NCBI GenBank assembly: GCA_003139975.1
Contig: PLHN01000290.1
Span: 1 to 6,304 of the forward strand
Length of the DNA stretch: 6,304 nt
Direction: 5' to 3'
Source: Acidobacteriaceae bacterium
Lineage (GTDB): Bacteria > Acidobacteriota > Terriglobia > Terriglobales > Acidobacteriaceae
Of the stretch, positions 1 to 6,304 are shown piece after piece; position 1 is the stretch's first letter; every line of letters begins with the position of its first letter. The translations under genes and the position numbers were made by a program. The notes beneath the pieces were generated by a model that searched no databases, was not told the DNA's origin, and worked only from the letters and a program-made list of their open reading frames with translations.

Positions 1-701
1 GCTGAGACCGTAATACGGCCTCCTTCCGAAGTCGCCTGCGCTGCGTTCAACAGAAGATTCATGAGGATCTGCGATAGCTGGTTGGCATCCACCCGGATTG
101 CAGGCAGGTCGCTGGGAACACGGCTCTCCAGAATCCGGCCGCGGAGCATGGGTTGATGCTCAAGGAATGCCACCGTATCCGATACCAAGTGGTGGAGGTT
201 GACCTTGCTGAGAACCAACGGGCTGGGGCGCGCATAGTTCATCAGGCTGCGCAGCGTGACGGAGATACGCCGCGCGCACTCGATGCACTGCTCGATCTCG
301 TCGCGCTCTTCGCCTTGGGCGTAATTCAGCTCAAGTTCGAGATGCGACAGAATTCCCAGCAGAGGATTATTGATTTCATGAGCTGCACCTAGCGCCAACT
401 GGGCGAGCGCGGCATACTTTTCATACTCCGCTAGTTGCGCTTCAAACTGACTCTTCTGCTTGTTGAGCTTGCCTTCTTCGGAGAAACGCCGGAACAGCTC
501 CTGCATCGCCGCGTCCCGCTCGCGCTCCAACTGCTTGACCATGGCGCAGGTCTTCTCAAACTGGGCCACGAGGTCATTATGTTCGCGGCGAGCTATTGTC
601 CAGAAGGCGATCAGTAGCGCCCATGCACCCAAAACGAGCGGAAATAGGTAGGAGGTAATCAAAAATCCAGTACCTCCGTTTCTGGGAATCCCAGCCACCA
701 C
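1..701 (-). CDS. Sensor histidine kinase, membrane-anchored, partial (C-terminus beyond window)
   Basis: This is a two-component sensor kinase that should autophosphorylate on histidine and pass the phosphate to an unseen response regulator. Reading from the chosen GTG at 701, one hydrophobic segment lies at about residues 13-35 (FLITSYLFPLVLGAWALL). A charged, probably coiled-coil linker follows (about 36-95), then the HisKA dimerisation helix with the phospho-acceptor motif GAAHEINNPLLG (His108). Next comes the HATPase N-box region (about 207-222, ILMNLLLNAAQA). The window ends before the G boxes, so catalytic competence cannot be judged. The HEINNP motif is of the NtrB-like kind. The start is uncertain. 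GTG codons at 701 and 698 follow AGAAGG by 5 and 8 bases, and a TTG at 662 follows GGAGG by 10. The frame stays open upstream to about 896, inside the neighbouring cupin gene. No periplasmic sensor domain with a first membrane helix is visible. The family call is secure; the start is not. Confidence 0.9.
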   Translation of the reverse strand, partial: MVAGIPRNGGTGFLITSYLFPLVLGAWALLIAFWTIARREHNDLVAQFEKTCAMVKQLERERDAAMQELFRRFSEEGKLNKQKSQFEAQLAEYEKYAALAQLALGAAHEINNPLLGILSHLELELNYAQGEERDEIEQCIECARRISVTLRSLMNYARPSPLVLSKVNLHHLVSDTVAFLEHQPMLRGRILESRVPSDLPAIRVDANQLSQILMNLLLNAAQATSEGGRITVS

Positions 702-742
702 ATAAACCTTCTCATCCACTTTTAACTGTGGACTAGTTGAAC

Positions 743-763
743 CGGAAATTCCGTGACTGGAAT
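743..763. promoter_or_regulatory. Possible operator: clustered GGAAT half-sites
   Basis: An 11-base palindrome CGGAAATTCCG (743-753) is followed after a short spacer by another GGAAT (759-763), which pairs with ATTCC at 748-752. This gives three GGAAT-type half-sites about 40-60 bases upstream of the likely kinase start. The symmetry is seen directly. A role as a binding site is inference, and short palindromes also occur by chance. Confidence 0.2.
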
Positions 764-831
764 CACCAACAGGACGCCTGCGCGTCACCAATTCGCGTGA
801 ACGAAAAAGAGAGAAATGGCATCGGAAAGCG

Positions 832-853
832 CCCCTCAAGATTTTGTTAGGGG
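832..853 (-). terminator. Weak hairpin after the cupin gene
   Basis: Sixteen bases past the cupin stop codon, CCCCT and AGGGG can pair, extended by an AA/TT step across one bulged base, around a loop of about seven. On the minus strand no T-run follows the stem (CGCTTTCC instead). As an intrinsic terminator it is therefore poor; it may act as an mRNA end stabiliser or be incidental. Confidence 0.25.
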
Positions 854-868
854 TTTCCCGAATCGGGC

Positions 869-1336
869 TTATTGATTGGCAGCGGCTAGCAGTGCCTCAG
901 CGACCAGTTTCTTCGTAGCCTCGTCCATCTTCGGCGGCGTTTTGTCGAGGCTGGCCTGTCCGCTGGAGTGGTGCTTGATGCCGATATAAACGGCGTTGTA
1001 GGCGGTATCGCCTAGGTTTTCGACCTGGTGTTTGAAGGGCGGGAACCAGCGCGACTCACCCGGCTTTGCGTACACCTCCTGCGTCTTTCCATGCTCATCG
1101 GTAAAGCGGAGATGGCCCTCTGTAAGAACCACGACCACGCCTCCTGGGTGCGCGTGCAAACTTGACTTCTCGTGCGGCCCGTAGTGGACGTTCACAACCT
1201 GCACGGTATCGTTCTCAAAGGCCAGTTTGTAGTGGGTGGGCTCGACCTTCGTGGGATCCTGCGCAAATGCCGGCGAAGCAGCAAGGCAGACTAACAAAAT
1301 GATGCAAAGCTGCCGGTACGAACTGGCTTGTCTCAT
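869..1336 (-). CDS. Secreted single-domain cupin protein
   Basis: A 155-residue protein with an N-terminal signal peptide: MRQ, a hydrophobic core CIILLVCLAA, and a probable signal peptidase I cleavage after AFA at residue 25. The mature protein is a small cupin beta-barrel. Motif 1 is HAHPGG (His61, His63) after GPHEKSSL. Motif 2 is GESRWFPPFKHQVEN (93-107), with His103 as the third expected metal ligand. The glutamate that usually follows the HxH pair is absent; Gly and Val stand there. Metal binding by three histidines is likely, and the substrate and reaction are unknown. The start was chosen over an upstream in-frame ATG (1432) because it begins the signal peptide directly and has GAGGG four bases upstream (1341-1345). 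The longer reading would bury the signal peptide behind 32 unrelated residues. A TTGACA lies at 1399-1394, but I see no convincing -10 partner. Confidence 0.88.
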   Translation of the reverse strand: MRQASSYRQLCIILLVCLAASPAFAQDPTKVEPTHYKLAFENDTVQVVNVHYGPHEKSSLHAHPGGVVVVLTEGHLRFTDEHGKTQEVYAKPGESRWFPPFKHQVENLGDTAYNAVYIGIKHHSSGQASLDKTPPKMDEATKKLVAEALLAAANQ

Positions 1337-1454
1337 GAAGCCCTCGCGGAGGTTGGATGATAGATGGGTCAAGCTTAACCGGCTCTCGCTCGCTGTCAAG
1401 GCAAGCACGGAACTCGGGACCAAAGTCGGCAAGAGTGAAACCAGGCCGGGACAA

Positions 1455-1718
1455 TTACTGCAGCCGAAAGCGTTCGTTCATCAAGCGCTGGAGGCGGGGG
1501 CGATAGATCAAGTCGTACGCCAGTTCCTTGTCCGGAAACATGCTTAGCGCCGCTCGACGGGCGTTGGCAGCCATCTCGGACGCTTCTTCGAGTGTGACGC
1601 CGGGATCCTGGCTGATCACTGACATCACCATGCTCATCATGACCTGCAGGCGGCGCAGCCGTCGGGCTTCCTCCACGCGATCGTGCTCTCCACCCTGCTC
1701 GCTGCGCTGAACTTCCAT
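1455..1718 (-). CDS. Conserved-looking 87-residue protein of unknown function
   Basis: A small soluble protein with no signal peptide or membrane helix that I can recognise. The first 25 residues are highly charged (EHDRVEEARRLRRL). A methionine-rich stretch, VMMSMVMSVI, sits near residues 26-35, followed by a helical, acidic-then-basic segment (SQDPGVTLEEASEMAANARR) and a tail rich in aromatics and arginines (ELAYDLIYRPRLQRLMNERF). The ATG at 1718 has AGGG (1728-1725) six bases upstream. The frame is open further upstream to 2432, but that extension runs antisense through the DUF2007 gene and into comEC and is of low-complexity composition, so I start here. The protein resembles small hypothetical proteins that I associate with Acidobacteriota. 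I do not know a function, and no catalytic motif is visible. The next gene downstream, the cupin, starts after 118 bases. Confidence 0.7.
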   Translation of the reverse strand: MEVQRSEQGGEHDRVEEARRLRRLQVMMSMVMSVISQDPGVTLEEASEMAANARRAALSMFPDKELAYDLIYRPRLQRLMNERFRLQ

Positions 1719-1798
1719 GTTGTGCCCTGAGTCCGGCTCCCTGAAACCGCGTGCTAATTGAATGTGGACTCGGCCCCACCCGTTGCGCCCACCCCGCC

Positions 1799-1826
1799 AT
1801 TGTGCCAGCTTCAATGGGCAATGCAA
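1799..1826 (-). promoter_or_regulatory. Possible sigma-70-like promoter for the 87-residue protein gene
   Basis: On the minus strand TTGCAT (1826-1821) and CACAAT (1804-1799) are separated by 16 bases and lie about 80 bases upstream of the ATG. The match to TTGACA/TATAAT is partial (3 of 6 and 4 of 6), so this is only the best candidate in the divergent intergenic region. Confidence 0.2.
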
Positions 1827-1887
1827 GCTGCCTTTTGCGTTGAACCTTGGTGATCGGACAAGACAAGGAGATAGTGACTGCCGTAAT

Positions 1888-1897
1888 CTGTTAACAG
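1888..1897. promoter_or_regulatory. Perfect 10-base palindrome upstream of the DUF2007 gene
   Basis: CTGTTAACAG is self-complementary and lies 19 bases before the ATG of the plus-strand gene, just ahead of its AGGGAGG. The position would suit a repressor site or a transcription start region. Nothing else supports it, and a 10-base palindrome is not rare. Confidence 0.2.
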
Positions 1898-1916
1898 TGG
1901 TTCCCAGGGAGGATGC

Positions 1917-2210
1917 ATGGCAGATCCCGTTACCCCCGCCCCTCAGCCCAGTCCCAACGAAAAACTGCTGAAGGTTTTCGACACCGAGCAGGAAACCGAA
2001 GCCATGGTGGTAAAGGGCCTGCTCGAATCGGCCGGCATAGACGTGGACTTGAAATCCATCGACGCGGTGCAGGAGACGTTTCCCGGAGTCGGTGGGTCGA
2101 TCATTCTTGTTCGCGAGGAGGATGCCGGGGAAGCCGAAAAAATCATCGACGCCTATAGAAAACTGCCCCCGCTTGACGGTGACGATGAAACTGCCGACAT
2201 TACTGGATGA
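1917..2210 (+). CDS. DUF2007-type putative signal-transducing protein
   Basis: A 97-residue cytoplasmic protein. A proline-rich leader (residues 1-14) precedes a compact alpha/beta domain of about 16-81. That domain shows the DUF2007 (PF09413) pattern: a strand LLKVFDT, a helix ETEAMVVKGLLESAGIDVDL, a Gly-rich turn PGVGGS, a strand IILVREED and a closing helix EAEKIIDAYR. The family is ferredoxin-like in fold, called putative signal transducer, and has no established biochemical role. An acidic tail (LDGDDETAD) ends the protein. The ATG has AGGGAGG (1906-1912) four bases upstream; another ATG at 1913 is out of frame. It is the only plus-strand gene in the window, divergent from the 87-residue gene. 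It runs convergently into comEC, and the two coding ends overlap by 11 bases. The family call is by pattern recognition, without a profile search. Confidence 0.85.
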   Translation: MADPVTPAPQPSPNEKLLKVFDTEQETEAMVVKGLLESAGIDVDLKSIDAVQETFPGVGGSIILVREEDAGEAEKIIDAYRKLPPLDGDDETADITG

Positions 2211-4851
2211 GTGCGATACTCGGCGTAACCGATTTCCCGTCCAGATAGAAGCTGACTGCTCCCTCTTCATCGGTGCGAAACGTGGCGACTCCCGCCCGTT
2301 GTAAACGGTCGAGCACTTCGCGCCGGGGATGACCGTAGACATTCCTCGCGCCCACAGAGATGACCGCGTATCGCGGATGGACGGTCGCAAGCAGATCCGC
2401 AGATGTGCTGCTCGCGCTTCCGTGATGGGCAACCTTCAGCAGCATGGCTTCGGGGTGTTCCTCAACAACTCGGCGCTCAGCAGCTTTCTCTGCATCTCCT
2501 TCCAGCAAAGCCGTCGTCCCGCCAAACGCCGCCGTAAACACCAGGCAGTCGTCGTTTGGCCGCATCGAGCCAGTAATTTGGTCGCGGCCCGGGGCCAACA
2601 TGCGGAAATGCACGCCGCCGTCGTCAATCTCGTCTCCTTCTTTCTTCACGGAGACATCCATGCCCGCACGCAGGGCCTGGGCGACAATCGGCTCCAACTC
2701 ACCCTTCGGCTTGTCGATGCTGATCCAGAGCTGCCGCGGATGAAAATTCGCAATGATGGCAGGCATGCCGCCCAGGTGGTCGGCATGTGGGTGCGTAATC
2801 ACCACGGTATCAAGATGGTCGAAACCGCGATTCCACAAATATGAGGAAACGACCTGCTCGCCTATGTCGAAATCGGAGTGCATCCACTGCGGCAAGCCGC
2901 CGGCGTCAACAAGCCAGGCACGGCCTAGCGGAGTGACCAGGAGGATGGAGTCGCCCTGTCCGACGTCGATGGCCGTCATTTCCAATACGCCGGGTCGAAT
3001 GTGCGGGCGCGAAGGCGCGAATGCAATCCAGGACGCGACTGCAGCCAGCAAAGCCAGCGAAGCTAAAGCGGCAATGCGCGTCCGTCGGGCCGCAATCATC
3101 GCCAATCCCAGCGCAGCGAGCGCAGCCAGGATCGTGTCCGTGGACGGCATCGCCACGCGTAAATCAGCAAACGCCGCGCCCGCGTTTCGTGCGCCACCAA
3201 GCCAGTGCACGGTGCCCGTGATTGCGTCGAGAGCAAGCCCAGAAATCCAGACCGCGGGGCTGGCCAATGTGGTCGAGATGTAGCCGAGCCCGACCGCCGC
3301 GGCCGCCGACGGCATCAGCACCTGCGTCAACGGGATTACCGCGAAGTTTGCGGGCACACCCATCGTGGTCGCCCGGTGGAAGTGGTACGCCATGAGCAAC
3401 GCCAGCCCTGCCTGCATAAGCGCAGAGATGAAAATGAGTTCGCCTACACCGATGGTGATCCGGACCAGGAGCGCAGGCAAGACCCAGGCAGCGCGCTTCC
3501 CAACCAGCCTCGACAATCTTCGGGCAATCAAACGCAGGTCCAGGCGAAGCTGGGCTGCGCCTGCCGTAACGTGCAAGTCGTAGCTCGTCGACCGGAGCGA
3601 TTTCAGACCCCGTGCATAAGGCAGGGTGCTGCGTTGGAGCAGCGGCTCGCCAATCCCGCCGATGATGACCACGGCAAGAAAGGTGAGTTGGAAACTGGCG
3701 CCGAACACGGCGTCTGGATCGGCAATCAGAACGCCGATTGCGGCCGCTCCGATGGCGTTCAGCATATTCCGCTCGCGATGGAGCAGCCGTGCCCCGAGGT
3801 AGATCGCCAACATGAGCGCCGCCCGCCACACCGGCGGCCCAACTCCCACAACGAATGCGTAGGCAAATGAGACTACGACCGTCGTTACGGCAGCGACCGC
3901 CGGATCCAAGCGAAACTGCCGCAGCGTCCACAGGATGGCAAACGCCAGAATGCTCAGGTTCATTCCAGAGACGACGAGCAGATGGTAGGTGCCAGAGCGT
4001 TGAAACTCGGTACGCGTGGCGTTGCGCAGAAAAGATTCCTCGCCCAGCACCATGGCATCCATGAGCGTGGCTTGCGGCGCGGGCCAAAGCTCGTGAATCT
4101 TTCTGATGATGCTGGCATGGACGCGCGCGCGCCAACGTGCGACGCGGCTGCCGGAGAATCCGGGGAGGCGCTCAACATCCGCAATTTGCGCGGATCCAAG
4201 CATGCTGACGCCGATGTCGCGCAAGTACCCTTCGTAGTCGAAAGCTCCGGGATTGCGAAAATTGCGGGCTGCATGCAGCCTGGCGCGAATGCGCAGGCGC
4301 GTGCCATAGGGAAAGGCGAGCACGGGAGTAGGTGAAGCGGCCTCGCCGGCGTTGTCTAACCGGCCACGGTCTTCGTTCTGGCCCCCGCTGCCCTGCTGTC
4401 CGCTGAACTCCACTCGCTCGTAGAGCGACAGCCGGATTCCCGCCCGCACCGGCCACGCGTTGCCCTCGCTTTCAATCTCTTCGGATTCGACATCTAGAGA
4501 TTGGCGAATCGAACGTGGTCCGGCCGCGTGTGCATATCCTTCTCGGACGACGTGCGCCGTCAGCGTGACCACGCGGCCATCGGAAAGCGCGAGAAGTTCC
4601 GGATCGTCGGCGGGACGTCCGCGAATCTGAATAAGAAAAGCGCCGAGGAGGAACCAAGCCGCAAGCGCTAGGGCCTTCGCCAGCCAAGCTCGCCGCGAAA
4701 GAGACCATAGCGCAGCGAAGGCAAGAACCAAGATCGCGATCATCCACCACGCTGGAGGCCGCCACGACCGCACACCTGCCCAAACGCCGAGCGAAAAGAT
4801 AACCGCAGCCCAAAATAACGGTTGGCGAGGCGGCTTTTCATGGCGTGTCAT
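2200..4851 (-). CDS. comEC: ComEC/Rec2 family competence protein (DNA uptake channel)
   Basis: A full-length 883-residue inner-membrane protein that in known systems carries single-stranded DNA across the membrane during natural transformation. Order of domains: N-terminal membrane helices and DUF4131/OB-like region (about 11-230), with a Gly/Gln/Asn-rich low-complexity loop near 150-172; Competence domain (about 255-555), with signature SGTYHLLVVSGMN (286-298) and FGASFQLTF (383-391); further helices to about 611; and a C-terminal metallo-beta-lactamase-like domain (about 622-883). The latter has DVGQGDS (629-635), the metal-binding HPHADH (687-692), LLEGD (782-786) and AHHGS (808-812), so its active-site set appears intact. 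Many ComECs have His where this has Asn in SGMN. The ATG at 4851 has no strong ribosome binding site; only AATCTCGAAA precedes it. The gene lies 230 bases after the methyltransferase on the same strand. No other competence gene is in the window. Confidence 0.95.
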   Translation of the reverse strand: MTRHEKPPRQPLFWAAVIFSLGVWAGVRSWRPPAWWMIAILVLAFAALWSLSRRAWLAKALALAAWFLLGAFLIQIRGRPADDPELLALSDGRVVTLTAHVVREGYAHAAGPRSIRQSLDVESEEIESEGNAWPVRAGIRLSLYERVEFSGQQGSGGQNEDRGRLDNAGEAASPTPVLAFPYGTRLRIRARLHAARNFRNPGAFDYEGYLRDIGVSMLGSAQIADVERLPGFSGSRVARWRARVHASIIRKIHELWPAPQATLMDAMVLGEESFLRNATRTEFQRSGTYHLLVVSGMNLSILAFAILWTLRQFRLDPAVAAVTTVVVSFAYAFVVGVGPPVWRAALMLAIYLGARLLHRERNMLNAIGAAAIGVLIADPDAVFGASFQLTFLAVVIIGGIGEPLLQRSTLPYARGLKSLRSTSYDLHVTAGAAQLRLDLRLIARRLSRLVGKRAAWVLPALLVRITIGVGELIFISALMQAGLALLMAYHFHRATTMGVPANFAVIPLTQVLMPSAAAAVGLGYISTTLASPAVWISGLALDAITGTVHWLGGARNAGAAFADLRVAMPSTDTILAALAALGLAMIAARRTRIAALASLALLAAVASWIAFAPSRPHIRPGVLEMTAIDVGQGDSILLVTPLGRAWLVDAGGLPQWMHSDFDIGEQVVSSYLWNRGFDHLDTVVITHPHADHLGGMPAIIANFHPRQLWISIDKPKGELEPIVAQALRAGMDVSVKKEGDEIDDGGVHFRMLAPGRDQITGSMRPNDDCLVFTAAFGGTTALLEGDAEKAAERRVVEEHPEAMLLKVAHHGSASSTSADLLATVHPRYAVISVGARNVYGHPRREVLDRLQRAGVATFRTDEEGAVSFYLDGKSVTPSIALIQ

Positions 4852-4953
4852 TTTCGAGATTGATCAAAGGTGGTCGTTTCGCCCCGATCCAGAAGATCTC
4901 GACGTCCCCCTCTAAAGTGAGCATGATTGGACAAGCAGTCGTGCCATCACCGT

Positions 4954-5053
4954 GAAGACGGAAATCCGGCTACAGTCGCCGAGGGACGAGGACGAGCGGG
5001 GCCCTGGCGAGGGCGTTGCCCGCGCCAGAGCCCTTAGCGATTCACCCGTCTTC
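4954..5053 (-). repeat. Nested inverted repeat / candidate structured RNA between the methyltransferase gene and comEC
   Basis: An outer pair, GAAGACGG (4954-4961) with CCGTCTTC (5046-5053), encloses a strong hairpin at 4999-5033. The hairpin has an 11-base stem GGGCCCTGGCG against CGCCAGAGCCC, then a mismatch, then GGGC and GCCC around a three-base loop. The single internal mismatch of the stem (5003/5029, C and A on plus) becomes a G-U pair on the minus strand, so the stem is unbroken in RNA read in the direction of comEC. A small CGGC/GCCG hairpin and CCGTCTTCACGG also lie within it. No T-run follows, so it is not a normal intrinsic terminator. It could be a mobile palindromic repeat, a 5' leader structure of comEC, an mRNA processing site or an unannotated RNA. 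Only the pairing itself is seen. Confidence 0.5.
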
Positions 5054-5081
5054 CAGGAGAGAGCCCGCGGTATGAAAGAGG

Positions 5082-6304
5082 TCAGCGCGCCAGCAGTATC
5101 ACCGATTCGATATGAAACGTTTGGGGGAAGAGATCGAACAGGTGCGCCTCCTCGATCCGGTAACCGCCCGCGACCAAGGGGGCGAGGTCCCTGGCCAACG
5201 TCGCCGGATCGCACGAAACATAACGGATGCGCTGCGCCCCGAGTTCTATCAGAGAGCGTGTCACCGCCTTGCCGGCGCCAGCGCGGGGAGGGTCCAGCAC
5301 CACCAACTCAGGACGTTTACGCGCTGCCCGGCTTCTCAGATAATCCTCGGTGCGCGTGCCAACCGCTTTCACACTCGCAGGCACATTCTGTCTCAGGTCA
5401 TGGAAAGAAGTCTGTGACGCCTCTACAGCAAAAATGTGATGAAAACTGCGCGCCAGCGGGAGTGAGAACAAACCAACGCCCGCATACAGGTCGAGCGCAA
5501 CCTCGCCGCTTGCGTTGCCAGTGACAACCGAAACCAGCTCTTTCACCAAATGCCGATTGGTCTGGAAGAAACTGCTCGCGCTCACCTGATATTCGTCCTG
5601 CTCGGTTCGGCAGCGAATGGCTTCGGCACCCGATCGTGCGAGCGATTTCACATCCTGCGGCGCTTCGTCTTCTAATCGGCGTCGCGAGGAGAAAAAATGC
5701 AGTCCGATCAGATTGGGCAGCCCGCGCCGAACGGCCTCAGCCCAACGAAGAAGGTCTTTCTCGTCCGCGCCGTGCCGGCAAAAGGCCCAGCCGAGCAAGT
5801 TTTCGTCGCGTGCATCGGCAAACAGTTCCAATTCCTCGACCGCCGGCGGACAATCCAGTCCGCCGAGATCAGTGAGCCGCGCGATCACGCGATTGATCAA
5901 TGGCGAACTGATCGGGCATTCGCGCACCGGAAGAAATTCCCGTGAACCGAACCGGTAGTAGCCCAAGGCGAACTCGGGAGCAACCCGCACCTGCAGCCGC
6001 GTACGGTTGCGATAATTCCACGCCGGCGAAGGATGCACGCGAATCTCGCCCTTCAGCGCAATTTTTCCAACCCGCTCGAAAGTCTCGCGCAGAATCTGCG
6101 CCTTGAACTCGATCTGCCGCTCATAGGGAATGTGCTGGTAGTGGCAGCCTCCGCAGTGCTGGAAGTAAGGGCAGCGAGGAGCAATACGCTCCGGCGATGG
6201 CTCGGCCAGGTGCGTAACGAACCCGCGCGCGAAGCCAGGCTTTTCTTGCCGGATCTCAGCCTCAACCCGCTCCCCCGGCAACACAAACGGCACAAACACC
6301 GCCA
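5082..6304 (-). CDS. rlmD: 23S rRNA (uracil-5-)-methyltransferase, TrmA/RlmD family, 5' end beyond window
   Basis: This SAM-dependent enzyme forms 5-methyluridine in RNA; in RlmD the target is U1939 of 23S rRNA. Residues are counted from the GTG at 6299. The N-terminus starts inside a TRAM-like RNA-binding domain (FVPFVLPGERVEAEI), so the true start lies to the right. The iron-sulphur ligands are CPYFQHCGGC (Cys43, Cys49, Cys52) plus Cys128 in RECPI, matching the four cysteines of E. coli RumA. The methylase half shows SFFQTN (243-248), the SAM-binding DLYAGVGLFS (270-279), DPPRAG (336-341), the nucleophile Cys363 in SCDPATLARD, and the base Glu398 in HIES. Length fits the usual 430-450 residues. 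The iron-sulphur set argues against TrmA itself, which lacks it. RlmC or a dual RlmCD specificity cannot be excluded from sequence alone, so the symbol is tentative. Confidence 0.9.
   Translation of the reverse strand, partial: AVFVPFVLPGERVEAEIRQEKPGFARGFVTHLAEPSPERIAPRCPYFQHCGGCHYQHIPYERQIEFKAQILRETFERVGKIALKGEIRVHPSPAWNYRNRTRLQVRVAPEFALGYYRFGSREFLPVRECPISSPLINRVIARLTDLGGLDCPPAVEELELFADARDENLLGWAFCRHGADEKDLLRWAEAVRRGLPNLIGLHFFSSRRRLEDEAPQDVKSLARSGAEAIRCRTEQDEYQVSASSFFQTNRHLVKELVSVVTGNASGEVALDLYAGVGLFSLPLARSFHHIFAVEASQTSFHDLRQNVPASVKAVGTRTEDYLRSRAARKRPELVVLDPPRAGAGKAVTRSLIELGAQRIRYVSCDPATLARDLAPLVAGGYRIEEAHLFDLFPQTFHIESVILLAR

Noticed and set aside
1236..1547. A 103-codon plus-strand frame over the cupin start and the 87-residue gene end
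   Set aside because: It is antisense to two better-supported genes, has no convincing ribosome binding site and contains no recognisable domain.
1455..2432. A 325-codon minus-strand open frame containing the 87-residue gene at its end
   Set aside because: Its first 238 codons overlap the comEC 3' end out of frame and run antisense to the well-supported DUF2007 gene; the translation has no domain character. Only the last 87 codons, with their own ribosome binding site, look real.
3164..4135. A 323-codon minus-strand frame inside comEC
   Set aside because: It is an out-of-frame shadow of comEC on the same strand. The comEC frame carries all recognised motifs through this stretch without interruption.
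4960..5053. Cobalamin-riboswitch-like words (GGGTGAATC and GACTGTAGCCGG on the minus strand)
   Set aside because: The spacing between the words is far too long and the GCCACTG and B12-box-like segments are missing. comEC and the methyltransferase are not B12-regulated families either.
4912..5214. A 100-codon minus-strand frame across the palindromic spacer and the methyltransferase 3' end
   Set aside because: It overlaps the methyltransferase coding end in another frame and its composition (Ser/Arg/Pro-rich) follows from the GC-rich palindrome. No ribosome binding site or domain supports it.
4952..5524. A 190-codon plus-strand frame antisense to the methyltransferase
   Set aside because: Most of it is the antisense shadow of a highly conserved enzyme; the Arg/Pro/Gly-rich translation is typical of such shadows.

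Overview
The window looks like an ordinary chromosomal stretch of a moderately GC-rich bacterium. The protein style (a small protein ending in FRLQ, a ComEC with the SGMN variant, a lone secreted cupin) reminds me of Acidobacteriota (Terriglobia/Koribacter-like), but this rests on recollection of family flavour, not on a search. There is no RNA gene that I can name, no insertion sequence, no CRISPR array and no phage gene. Every gap between genes is shorter than 300 bases.

Layout, left to right. Positions 1-701 (minus) hold the N-terminal two thirds of a membrane-anchored sensor histidine kinase, cut by the left edge before the ATP-binding glycine boxes. Positions 869-1336 (minus) encode a secreted single-domain cupin. 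Positions 1455-1718 (minus) encode an 87-residue protein of unknown function with a clear ribosome binding site. A divergent intergenic region follows. The only plus-strand gene is at 1917-2210, a 97-residue DUF2007-type protein. Its end overlaps by 11 bases, tail to tail, the end of a full-length ComEC/Rec2 DNA-uptake channel gene (2200-4851, minus). After a 230-base spacer containing a strong nested palindrome comes a TrmA/RlmD-family rRNA or tRNA m5U methyltransferase (5082-6304, minus), missing only its first residues at the right edge.

Functional reading. ComEC is a complete competence protein carrying both the Competence membrane domain and an intact metallo-beta-lactamase (MBL)-like domain. 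The methyltransferase keeps all four iron-sulphur cysteines and both catalytic residues. The methyltransferase and comEC are co-directional and could share a transcript, but the spacer is long. The other three minus-strand genes are co-directional with gaps of 118 and 167 bases and need not be one operon. I see no evidence that these genes form a single new system. The most interesting unexplained sequence is the structured palindrome between the methyltransferase gene and comEC. Next come the uncertain, possibly truncated N-terminus of the kinase and the uncharacterised 87-residue protein.
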